Source: Alphaproteobacteria bacterium MarineAlpha3_Bin3 (lineage in GTDB: Bacteria > Pseudomonadota > Alphaproteobacteria > Rhodospirillales > Casp-alpha2). Taken from it: a stretch of DNA of 5,198 nucleotides. The notes beneath the pieces are model-generated. The model did not search any database, was not told the origin of the DNA, and worked only from the letters and a program-made list of their open reading frames with translations. The translations under genes were made by a program, and so were the position numbers. Location: contig PTLK01000147.1 in NCBI GenBank assembly GCA_002938075.1, positions 1 to 5,198 of the forward strand, given 5' to 3'. This document shows, in pieces, positions 1 through 4,985 of the stretch (position 1 is its first letter; every line of letters begins with the position of its first letter).

Positions 1-1019
1 ACGTCCTTGACGGCTTCGACGACGGTCTGTTTGCCAGTCCCGAAGAAGCTGCCCTTGCGGGTGCTGAAGCTTTTGCAGACGTTCTTGACCTCCAGCATCG
101 GCAGGTCGTCGTTGGCCTCTTCCGGCCACTCTTCGCGGTCGGAAATCAGCGGCCCCAGTTCGTAATCGATGTCGCTGACGGGGACCAGACGCTGGGTTTG
201 CTTCATGCCGAACTGCGGCACCGCCGAAAACAGCGCCTTCAGGTAGGGATGGCGGGAATCGCTGAAAATGTCGTCGATGGTGCCGCTTTCCATGATCTTG
301 CCCTGGTGGACGACCACGACCTCGTCGGCCAGATTGGCGACGACGCCGAGATCATGGGTGATCAGCAGCACCGCCAGGCCGAGCTCCTCGCGCAGATCCT
401 TGATCAATTTCAGAATCTGCGCCTGCACCGAAACGTCCAGCGCCGTCGTCGATTCATCGGCGATGACGAGGCTGGGCCGGCACACCAGTGCCATGGCGAT
501 CATCGCCCGCTGCCTGAGCCCGCCCGAAAGCTCAAACGGGTAAAGCCCCATGGCGTCGGCCGGATTGGGGAATCCAACCAGGCTGAGCATCCTTTCGGTA
601 TGCTCCAGGCCTTCCTTGCGACTGACGTCCCGATGCAGGAAAAGCGCCTCGCTGACCTGGTCGCCGATGGTATGCAGGTGCGAAAAGGACGCCATGGCGT
701 CCTGGAAGATCATCGAAATATACCCGCCGCGGAGAGTGCGCATTTCCTCGCTTTCGGGGTTCAGTTTGGCGAGGTCGATAGGTTCTCCCCAGTAATTCGG
801 CTCGTAAAACAGGATTTCGCCGCCGGCAATCCGGGCCTTGGCCGGCAGCAACCCCATGATCGCCTGGGCGGTGACCGATTTCCCCGAACCCGACTCGCCG
901 ACCAAGGCGACGACCGTCCCCGGACGAACGGAGAAAGAGAAATCTATGACCGCGTGAACGACGCCACGGGGGATTTCAAAATCGATTTGCAGGTTATTGA
1001 TATTCAGAAGGTCGGTCAC
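1..1019 (-). CDS. Dual-domain peptide ABC transporter ATP-binding protein (GsiA/YejF-like), N-terminal part
   Basis: This is a cytoplasmic ATPase subunit that would power uptake of dipeptides, oligopeptides or glutathione-like substrates. The frame has no stop from the GTG at 1019 to the window edge (339 codons, incomplete). The first domain shows Walker A GESGSGKS (residues 41-48), the Q-loop glutamine Q106, signature LSGGLRQR (164-171), Walker B ending in D188-E189, the D-loop ALD and the H-loop H222. The peptide-transporter motif HPYLKALFSAVP follows. An acidic linker then leads to a second domain start, MLEVKNVCKSFS, just before the edge, so two ATPase domains are fused rather than a single DppD. 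The GTG start is chosen because TDLLNINNLQIDF is a typical family N-terminus; a GGA lies 6 nt upstream. Oddities are QDA instead of the usual QDP/QEP after Q106 and DES instead of DEP after Walker B. Permease and binding-protein genes are not in view. Family assignment is firm; substrate is unknown. Confidence 0.93.
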   Translation of the reverse strand, partial: MTDLLNINNLQIDFEIPRGVVHAVIDFSFSVRPGTVVALVGESGSGKSVTAQAIMGLLPAKARIAGGEILFYEPNYWGEPIDLAKLNPESEEMRTLRGGYISMIFQDAMASFSHLHTIGDQVSEALFLHRDVSRKEGLEHTERMLSLVGFPNPADAMGLYPFELSGGLRQRAMIAMALVCRPSLVIADESTTALDVSVQAQILKLIKDLREELGLAVLLITHDLGVVANLADEVVVVHQGKIMESGTIDDIFSDSRHPYLKALFSAVPQFGMKQTQRLVPVSDIDYELGPLISDREEWPEEANDDLPMLEVKNVCKSFSTRKGSFFGTGKQTVVEAVKD

Positions 1020-1215
1020 GGATTGTCCGGTGCGCCGAAGATTTGACGATTGAGGGAAGTCATTAATTGTTTGTTAAATCCTGGGTTATTGCGGTTGTTT
1101 TTCCAGGCTGGAATATAGTTGTTTTTTAGCGGCTGAAATACAGGTAATTTCGCCAGAATCGCATTTCGACGCCTGGCAAACGGGGCCCTTGGGGCCGGAG
1201 TTCAGCCTTTCCAAA
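1020..1215. other. Divergent intergenic region between ABC ATPase and acetyltransferase genes
   Basis: These 196 bp must hold the promoters of two divergent genes. On the plus strand a TATAGT (1114-1119) is preceded by TTGCGG (1089-1094), but the 19-nt spacer is long, so the promoter call is weak. Two inverted repeats are visible: an imperfect TTTCGCCAG/CTGGCAAA pair (1148-1156 and 1173-1180) and GGCCC-TTG-GGGCC (1184-1196). Neither is followed by a T-run on either strand, so they do not look like intrinsic terminators. They would lie in the 5' untranslated region of the acetyltransferase if transcription starts near 1125. Confidence 0.4.
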
Positions 1216-1665
1216 ATGGATGTAAACAGGATTTCGTTCGACCAACTGAAAGCCTATTGGGTTGAGGTCGATCACTTCGGCGTCACGGGCAAGAAATTTC
1301 GGAATGTCGTCCGCACCCTCGGCGATTACCGGTCCACCCTCGCCGATCCCGCCCGGTTTTCCTACGGTCTATTCGATTCCGGAGAACTGATCGGCGTCAC
1401 CCATCTGGTGCAATGGGACGAGGATTGGCTGCGGTACCGGACATTGAATATCCGCCAGGCCTACCGCAGCCGGAACCTCGGCTGGTATCTGCTGAGGACG
1501 GCGGTGGCCCAGGACTGGAAGGATAGAGTGCCGGCCCCCACTTACATTTTCGGTTGGGTCCGGCGCGAGCATCAGGCGTGGTCGATCACCCACGGCTTCA
1601 CCCCCGCCGACGGAAGGTGGGTGGACGGCCATATCGCCATGATCAAGCCGCTGGCTGAGTTTTAG
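1216..1665 (+). CDS. GNAT-family N-acetyltransferase (putative)
   Basis: A 149-residue protein of usual GNAT length, predicted to transfer an acetyl group from acetyl-CoA to an amine; the acceptor is unknown. The central strand GELIGVTHLVQW (56-67) is followed by LRYRTLNIRQAYRSRNLGWYL (72-92), a fair match to GNAT motif A. The CoA pyrophosphate loop reads R84-S-R-N87-L-G89, with N in place of the first glycine of the Q/RxxGxG/A consensus. The C-terminal part, YIFGWVRREHQAWSITHGF (110-128), resembles the last GNAT strands, where residues next to a sequence neighbour swap the recognition surface. The ATG at 1216 is preferred over an in-frame TTG at 1189, which sits in a hairpin loop. No well-placed ribosome binding site is present; GGAG at 1197-1200 is 15 nt away. 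It stands alone, divergent from the ABC gene and followed by the MITE-like element. The family call is moderately secure. Confidence 0.7.
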   Translation: MDVNRISFDQLKAYWVEVDHFGVTGKKFRNVVRTLGDYRSTLADPARFSYGLFDSGELIGVTHLVQWDEDWLRYRTLNIRQAYRSRNLGWYLLRTAVAQDWKDRVPAPTYIFGWVRREHQAWSITHGFTPADGRWVDGHIAMIKPLAEF

Positions 1666-1679
1666 GCTTCTCGTGTGCC

Positions 1680-1702
1680 AGGTCATGAACTCATAAATGG
1701 CG
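1680..1702 (+). repeat. Left terminal inverted repeat of the MITE-like element
   Basis: A 23-bp arm beginning AGGTCATGAACTC and ending AAATGGCG. It matches the reverse complement of 1835-1857 at every base; the next inner bases (A here, G on the other arm's complement) and the next outer bases (C versus T) differ, which sets the limits. Confidence 0.9.
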
Positions 1703-1834
1703 ACAACCGTGACACGTGTTTTTTTGTCCACTTGCAAGGAGTTAGGAGAGATTGATGCCGAAGCATCATGACCGACGACACGACGTGGGCCAGTGGGCAA
1801 AAGAACCGTGCCCCGAAAGGGGTCGCCGGATGAC

Positions 1835-1857
1835 CGCCATTTATGAGTTCATGACCT
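1835..1857 (-). repeat. Right terminal inverted repeat of the MITE-like element
   Basis: The second perfect 23-bp arm. It includes an in-frame TGA (1852-1854) relative to the following methyltransferase gene, so that gene cannot be extended upstream into the element. The base after the arm gives CTAG at the junction, a sequence seen at many IS5-type targets. Confidence 0.9.
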
Positions 1858-1872
1858 AGAATACTATCCGGC

Positions 1873-2439
1873 ATGGAACTGAACGAAAAACACATCGAAA
1901 ACACCAAGCTGATCGCCAATCGCGCCCGGCTGTTGGAGCATTTCCCGAAAAACGCCGTGGTCGCCGAAATCGGCGTCGCCGAGGGGAAGTATTCGGAGAA
2001 AATCCTCTCAACAACCAAGCCCAAAGAGCTGCATCTGATCGACATCTGGGACTCCGAGCGCTTCGGCGAAACGGCCATGCTGGCGGTCCGGGATAAATTC
2101 AAGGAACCGATCGACGCCGGGCGCGTCGCCGTCCACCGGGGGCATTCTCTAGAGGTATTGCAGGGTTTCGAGGACGGCTATTTCGATTGGGTCTACCTGG
2201 ATACTTCGCATCGCTACCGCGATACCCTGGACGAGCTGGAATGCTGCCGGTTGAAGGTCAGGGACGGCGGCCTGATCGCCGGCCATGATTATGCGTCGGG
2301 AAACATCGAAAGCGGGCTTCCCTACGGCGTCGTCGAGGCGGTCAACGAATTCTGCAACACGCACGATTGGCGATTGGCGTATTTGACCAACGAAGCCAGG
2401 CGCTATCTGTCATTCGCCATCACTCATACCACGGCTTGA
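1873..2439 (+). CDS. Class I SAM-dependent methyltransferase (Methyltransf_24-like)
   Basis: A 188-residue soluble enzyme expected to transfer a methyl group from S-adenosylmethionine. Motif I is VVAEIGVAEGKYS (29-41), with E32 and G34 in the SAM loop. LHLIDIW (53-59) supplies D57, the acidic residue expected to bind the SAM ribose. FDWVYLDTSHRY (104-115) and GGLIAGHDY (132-140) form the motifs typical of the Methyltransf_24 group, and GVVEAVNEF (152-160) matches the helix that usually follows. T111-S112 replace the more common G-D/A before the histidine. It is the first gene of a three-methyltransferase run; the second starts 32 bp after its stop. No Shine-Dalgarno is visible before the ATG at 1873, and the MITE-like element ends 15 bp upstream, so native control sequence may have been displaced. 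The substrate is not evident; relatives often sit among sugar or surface-polysaccharide genes. Confidence 0.85.
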   Translation: MELNEKHIENTKLIANRARLLEHFPKNAVVAEIGVAEGKYSEKILSTTKPKELHLIDIWDSERFGETAMLAVRDKFKEPIDAGRVAVHRGHSLEVLQGFEDGYFDWVYLDTSHRYRDTLDELECCRLKVRDGGLIAGHDYASGNIESGLPYGVVEAVNEFCNTHDWRLAYLTNEARRYLSFAITHTTA

Positions 2440-2460
2440 GCGGCGCCGGGAAACGACGAG

Positions 2461-2465
2461 GGAGG
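2461..2465 (+). promoter_or_regulatory. Shine-Dalgarno site deciding a TTG start
   Basis: GGAGG with 6 nt to the TTG at 2472, inside a purine-rich GAGGGAGGG stretch. It is the strongest ribosome binding site in the operon and is the reason for calling TTG rather than an upstream start. Confidence 0.75.
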
Positions 2466-2471
2466 GCAAGG

Positions 2472-3143
2472 TTGAGAAGGAAATTCCGCGCCGGGATCGT
2501 CTGGCTATCAAAGCTGCTTTCGCGCCAGGGCCTTTATCCGTTCCTTGAGGGGGAATTTTCCCAAATCCCCGAAGGCGCCCGCGTGCTCAACGTCGGCGCC
2601 GGCGGCATCATCGGCGAAAAGCTCGACACCCATGCCGGGGTCCGGTCTCTGGACGTGTTGAGCATCGACATCGATTCCGACCGCGGTCCCGACATCGTCG
2701 GCGACATTTCGGACCATAAATTCGGCGAACAGCGTTTCGGCGCCGTCGTCATGTCGGAAGTCCTGGAGCACATCCGCACCCCCGAAAAAGCAATCCAGGC
2801 CGCCCACGCGGTCCTTGAGCCGGGCGGCCGCCTGATCCTGTCGACGCCGTTCATTTTCCCCATTCACGACCGTCCCCACGATTATTACCGTTTCACCCGT
2901 TACGGCCTGGAATGGCTGCTCCGCGATTTTTCCGAGGTCACGGTAAAGGAGCGCAATTCGTGGGCCGAGGCGATAAACGTGCTGGTGGTGCGGCTGATCA
3001 AGGAAAAGAACTCCTTGTTCCGGCTGGCGGCGCCGTTGATCGTCGTCCTAGCGCTGGCCATTGCGCCGGTGGCCATGATCCTGGGCGCCATCGTCAAAAC
3101 CGACTTCATCACCTCAGGGTACGTGGTGCGGGCGGTCAAATAA
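2472..3143 (+). CDS. Class I SAM-dependent methyltransferase (Methyltransf_11-like) with C-terminal membrane segment
   Basis: A 223-residue methyltransferase. Motif I is VLNVGAGG (38-45); SIDID (64-68) gives the acidic ribose-binding position; GDI (78-80), FGAVVMSEVLEHI (89-101) and LEPGGRLILSTPF (115-127) are the later Rossmann motifs. HDYYRFTRYGLEWLL (136-150) is a signature common to methyltransferases found near glycosyltransferase and polysaccharide genes. Residues 185-207 (LAAPLIVVLALAIAPVAMIL) form one strong hydrophobic helix, suggesting attachment to the inner membrane. The TTG at 2472 is chosen because GGAGG (2461-2465) lies 6 nt upstream; an upstream TTG at 2367 would overlap the previous gene by 73 bp and adds low-complexity basic sequence. 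It is likely co-transcribed with its neighbours, with the next start 21 bp downstream. Membrane tether plus this motif set suggests a lipid-linked or glycan substrate, which is inference. Confidence 0.87.
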   Translation: MRRKFRAGIVWLSKLLSRQGLYPFLEGEFSQIPEGARVLNVGAGGIIGEKLDTHAGVRSLDVLSIDIDSDRGPDIVGDISDHKFGEQRFGAVVMSEVLEHIRTPEKAIQAAHAVLEPGGRLILSTPFIFPIHDRPHDYYRFTRYGLEWLLRDFSEVTVKERNSWAEAINVLVVRLIKEKNSLFRLAAPLIVVLALAIAPVAMILGAIVKTDFITSGYVVRAVK

Positions 3144-3164
3144 GGGGGTTATATTGAGGACAGG

Positions 3165-4019
3165 ATGAACAACGCCATGGACAATGAGAACAACATCCGC
3201 CCCGGCGGCGGCGTCGAGGCGCGCCTGATTCACATGGACGCCCGCGGCTTCGGGCCCCTGGTGCGCCTGCGCAAGGCCGTCGTCGACGCCCTGGTGGCGC
3301 GGCGCAACCGGCGCGCCGAGGCGACGCTGCGGGCGATGACCGGGCTGTGGGCGAAGATGGAGGAATACGCCCAGGGGTCGGCCGTGACCGGGGCTTCGAT
3401 GTCCGATTATTTGACCCTTTACGAACAGGTCAGAAAATGGCGGCCGGTGGAGGTCCTGGAGCTCGGCACGGGCATTTCGACCGTCGTCCTGGCCTATGCG
3501 CTCAGGGAAAACGAGGCCGAGGGCGGAGCCCGGGGCCGCGTCACCTCGATGGAGGAAGACCCGGCCTGGCACAAGCAGGCCGGCCAGAACCTGCCCGGCG
3601 ACCTCAGGCCCCATGTCGACCTGATCCACAGCCCCAAGGTCGACGGTTTCTACAAGATGTTCCGCGGCGTCCAGTACGAAAGAATCCCCGAGCGCGCCTA
3701 TGACTTCGTTTTCTCCGACGGGCCCGACCGGTTCTCGCCGGTCAACGGCGACAAGCTGTTCAATCTCGACCTGATTCAGGTGGTGCTGCGCTCCGATACG
3801 TCGATCCGCGCCATCGTCGACAACCACTACCTGACGTTCTATGTGCTGCAGAAGGTCTTCGGGCCCAAACTGGCGCGCTACTCCATCCCCCACAAGCTGA
3901 TGTTCGTCGGCCCGGTGACGAAAAAGGACGCCGGCCGGTTGAAGCGCGAGAACTTCCTGCCCGACCTGCGGCTGCTCAAGGATACGGAATTGAAGCTGCG
4001 GATGGCCCGCGACGATTAG
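3165..4019 (+). CDS. Putative class I SAM-dependent methyltransferase
   Basis: A 284-residue protein with an N-terminal extension of about 80 residues, rich in arginine (28-52) and likely helical, before a Rossmann-type methyltransferase core. VEVLELGTGISTVVLAYAL (96-113 region) is motif I with E99, G101 and G103. GRVTSMEED (124-132) gives the acidic residue at the end of strand two. YDFVFSDGPDR (179-189) corresponds to the strand-four region, with the D/GP pattern seen in Methyltransf_24-type enzymes. The C-terminal third (ARYSIPHKLMFVGPVT, 237-252) has no motif I recognise. GAGGA (3156-3160) lies 4 nt before the ATG, a good ribosome binding site, and the gap from the previous stop is 21 bp, so it closes the three-gene operon. 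It ends 16 bp from a convergent pseudogene. Catalytic activity is inferred from motifs; it could be a SAM-binding homologue without a known acceptor. Confidence 0.78.
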   Translation: MNNAMDNENNIRPGGGVEARLIHMDARGFGPLVRLRKAVVDALVARRNRRAEATLRAMTGLWAKMEEYAQGSAVTGASMSDYLTLYEQVRKWRPVEVLELGTGISTVVLAYALRENEAEGGARGRVTSMEEDPAWHKQAGQNLPGDLRPHVDLIHSPKVDGFYKMFRGVQYERIPERAYDFVFSDGPDRFSPVNGDKLFNLDLIQVVLRSDTSIRAIVDNHYLTFYVLQKVFGPKLARYSIPHKLMFVGPVTKKDAGRLKRENFLPDLRLLKDTELKLRMARDD

Positions 4020-4035
4020 GCTCTAGGCGGAGCGG

Positions 4036-4382
4036 TTATTTCAACCAGTCCGGACAGTAGACGCCCAGCATCTTCGCCAGTTTCGCCAGGTCGTCGGGGT
4101 TTTCGAACCTGACCCGATAGCTGCCCCATTTTTCCACCGTTTGCTTATCGGGGATGCCGATGGTCCAGTCCCCTTCGCAGTTTCCTCAAGCCACTTGCGC
4201 AGTTCTTCGACGTTGTCCTGGGTGGAATATTTGAAGCCATAGTAATGCCCGCGCCGGCCCGGGAACTGACGCCTTTCCTCGCCCGAGCGATGCTCGGGGT
4301 CAACGTGCCGGGGTTCGGCCTAGCGCTTGTCGATGCCGCTGCGGCGGTCATCGGGTATCTCAGGGACTTCGTTTTCGGCCAC
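4036..4382 (-). pseudogene. Broken small gene of unknown function (nonsense plus 1-base deletion)
   Basis: Start and ribosome binding site are intact: AGGAG (4390-4394) lies 7 nt before a GTG at 4382. After 20 codons (ending DDRRSGIDKR) a TAG occurs at 4320-4322. The same frame then continues with coding character: a basic RSGEERRQFPGRRG stretch, then HYYGFKYSTQDNVEELRKWLEE. Near 4181-4183 the frame must shift by one: adding one base to the A-run gives EENCEGDWTIGIPDKQTVEK, continuing to YCPDWLK and a TAA at 4036-4038. The restored product would be about 115 residues. The RSG-x-D/E-RR pieces look like a short charged repeat near the N-terminus, and the C-terminal half looks like a compact soluble domain. 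I do not recognise the family. It lies between tRNA-Gly and the convergent methyltransferase operon. Two separate lesions favour real decay over a single sequencing error. Confidence 0.75.
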
Positions 4383-4418
4383 AGCAAAACTCCTGCAAAG
4401 GTTCTCCCGGAAACGGAA

Positions 4419-4442
4419 ATGGAGCGGGAAAGATGGAGCGGG
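4419..4442. repeat. Short direct repeat of the tRNA-Gly 3' end
   Basis: ATGGAGCGGG occurs at 4419-4428 and again at 4433-4442, where it forms the CCA end, discriminator and last five acceptor bases of the tRNA. The two copies have a 14-bp period. It may be a small tandem duplication, or a trace of an integration event at the tRNA 3' end. The copy is too short to decide. Confidence 0.5.
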
Positions 4443-4507
4443 CGAGGGGAATCGAACCCCCGTCTAAAGCTTGGGAAGCTTTCGTTCTACCGTTGAACTA
4501 CGCCCGC
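4434..4507 (-). tRNA. tRNA-Gly (anticodon CCC)
   Basis: Read on the minus strand, the acceptor stem GCGGGCG pairs with CGCCCGC. The D arm is GTTC-AACGGTA-GAAC. The anticodon arm is AAAGC-TTCCCAA-GCTTT with CCC at the anticodon position. The T arm is GGGGG-TTCGATT-CCCCT, with one G-U closing pair. The discriminator is U and the CCA end is encoded (4434-4436), giving 74 nt. The variable loop is short, as expected for glycine. Anticodon CCC reads GGG codons. A TATAAC (reverse complement of 4523-4528) 15 nt before the mature 5' end could be its -10 box. The broken gene lies 51 bp downstream in the same orientation. Confidence 0.96.
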
Positions 4508-4596
4508 GCAATCTTAAAAAGTGTTATATTTCAACTTATTACACAAATATCATAAATCTTGATTTTCTTAAAAACAACCGATTTATCAATTTCACT

Positions 4597-4614
4597 GTGA
4601 CACCAGTGTGACAG
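4597..4614 (-). promoter_or_regulatory. Pho-box-like direct repeat
   Basis: On the minus strand this reads CTGTCAC, 4 nt, GTGTCAC: two 7-bp direct repeats with an 11-bp period. The PhoB site consensus is two CTGTCAT-type 7-mers separated by 4 nt, and the match is 6/7 and 5/7. This supports binding by a PhoB/OmpR-type response regulator. Its orientation points to the tRNA rather than the small gene, which weakens the call. Confidence 0.4.
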
Positions 4615-4621
4615 AAAATAT

Positions 4622-4653
4622 GTGAATTGGTGAATCATTCACTCCATATTCAC
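4622..4653. promoter_or_regulatory. Cluster of four GTGAAT half-sites, putative operator
   Basis: GTGAAT occurs at 4622-4627 and 4630-4635; its complement ATTCAC occurs at 4637-4642 and 4648-4653. The inner pair makes a perfect palindrome, GTGAAT-C-ATTCAC, flanked by an outer pair. Such nested symmetry is typical of a dimeric repressor or activator site. It lies 40 bp before the ATG of the small gene and just upstream of its possible -10, where a bound protein could control it. Confidence 0.45.
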
Positions 4654-4673
4654 CGCTTTGAATTAGGTAATCC

Positions 4674-4679
4674 TATAAC
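4674..4679 (+). promoter_or_regulatory. Possible -10 box of the small gene
   Basis: TATAAC would place the transcript start near 4686, only about 7 nt before the ATG at 4693. With no Shine-Dalgarno present, this would make a nearly leaderless mRNA. No matching -35 is visible, so an activator at the upstream motifs may be needed. Confidence 0.3.
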
Positions 4680-4692
4680 CTAGACTTCCAGC

Positions 4693-4977
4693 ATGGACCT
4701 CAAAGCCTTCAAAGCATCTACCAAGAAAGATAAGCCACCACAGGGGATACCTCCTGCCCTAGAGGCTATGTGGTATAAAGCCAAAGGAGATTGGGACACT
4801 GCTCACCGTCTAGCGCAATCTCAGAAGAACCCCATGGGAAATTGGGTCCATGCTTACTTGCATCGCGTTGAAGCCGACAAAGGCAATGCCGCATATTGGT
4901 ATCGCTTAGCAGAAAAACCTGTCTGCACTTCTAGGCTGGATGATGAATGGGAAGAGATAGTGGAAGCGTTGGTATAG
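4693..4977 (+). CDS. Small conserved-looking protein of unknown function (94 aa)
   Basis: A 94-residue, tryptophan-rich soluble protein with no signal peptide or membrane segment. Its core reads ALEAMWYKAKGDWDTAHRLAQS (22-43), WVHAYLHRVEADKGNAAYWYRLA (51-73) and EEWEEIV-like C-terminus (DDEWEEIVEALV, 83-94). I recall a family of small hypothetical proteins with the pattern GDWxxAH...WVHAYLHRxEGDxxNAxYWYRRA, found in several bacterial phyla, whose helix pairing resembles a single TPR-like repeat. That recollection is not verified here and no biochemical role is known to me. Base composition is clearly lower in GC than the methyltransferase genes, and there is no Shine-Dalgarno before the ATG. 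An AT-rich control region precedes it and the left end of an IS3-family element starts about 8 bp after its stop. A recently acquired cargo gene is a reasonable inference. Confidence 0.75.
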   Translation: MDLKAFKASTKKDKPPQGIPPALEAMWYKAKGDWDTAHRLAQSQKNPMGNWVHAYLHRVEADKGNAAYWYRLAEKPVCTSRLDDEWEEIVEALV

Positions 4978-4985
4978 TCTGCGTG

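Larger units (their letters stand above)
1680..1857. mobile_element. 178-bp MITE-like element with 23-bp perfect terminal inverted repeats
   Basis: Positions 1680-1702 and 1835-1857 are exact reverse complements over 23 bp and enclose 132 bp with no credible coding sequence. The interior contains the palindrome ACACGTGT followed by a T-run, a GATGC-CGAA-GCATC hairpin (1754-1767) and a CCCC-GAAA-GGGG hairpin (1811-1822). Size, perfect ends and lack of coding content fit a miniature inverted-repeat element mobilised in trans. The termini resemble the IS5-family end at 5104 of this window. Flanks are CCA on the left and TAG on the right, so no intact TNA target duplication is seen. It sits 14 bp after the acetyltransferase stop and ends 15 bp before the next start codon. 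A large regulatory hairpin of non-mobile origin is the alternative. Confidence 0.72.
4508..4692. other. AT-rich intergenic control region
   Basis: These 185 bp separate the divergent tRNA-Gly and small gene and are strikingly AT-rich against the GC-rich surroundings, with A/T runs at 4513-4580. Two motif clusters lie close together at 4597-4653 and are described separately. A TATAAC at 4674-4679 is a possible -10 for the small gene, with no good -35 at 16-18 bp. Low GC and the neighbouring tRNA and insertion sequences suggest acquired DNA. Confidence 0.6.

Noticed and set aside
198..1046. Long plus-strand open frame opposite the ABC ATPase
   Set aside because: It is codon-for-codon antisense to the ATPase frame, which contains all the Walker, signature and H-loop motifs; the plus-strand translation shows none.
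1184..1196. GGCCC-TTG-GGGCC hairpin as an intrinsic terminator
   Set aside because: No T-run follows on either strand, and it lies upstream of genes rather than after them.
1857..1862. TAGAAT as a -10 box created by the MITE-like element
   Set aside because: The nearest -35-like sequence (ATGACC at 1830-1835) is about 21 bp away, and transcription would start almost at the start codon.
1369..2102. Minus-strand open frames at 1369-1800 and 1683-2102
   Set aside because: They run through the MITE-like element and lie antisense to the acetyltransferase and the first methyltransferase; no protein motif is visible.
3114..3893. 259-codon minus-strand open frame
   Set aside because: Antisense shadow of the third methyltransferase, which has motif I, a good ribosome binding site and operon spacing.
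4320..4322. TAG read through by suppression or recoding in the small gene
   Set aside because: A second, independent frame disruption lies downstream, so decay is the simpler explanation.
4245..4496. Plus-strand open frame ending in GRGESNPRLKLGKLSFYR
   Set aside because: Its end is the reverse complement of tRNA-Gly, a familiar false protein, and the rest is antisense to the broken small gene.
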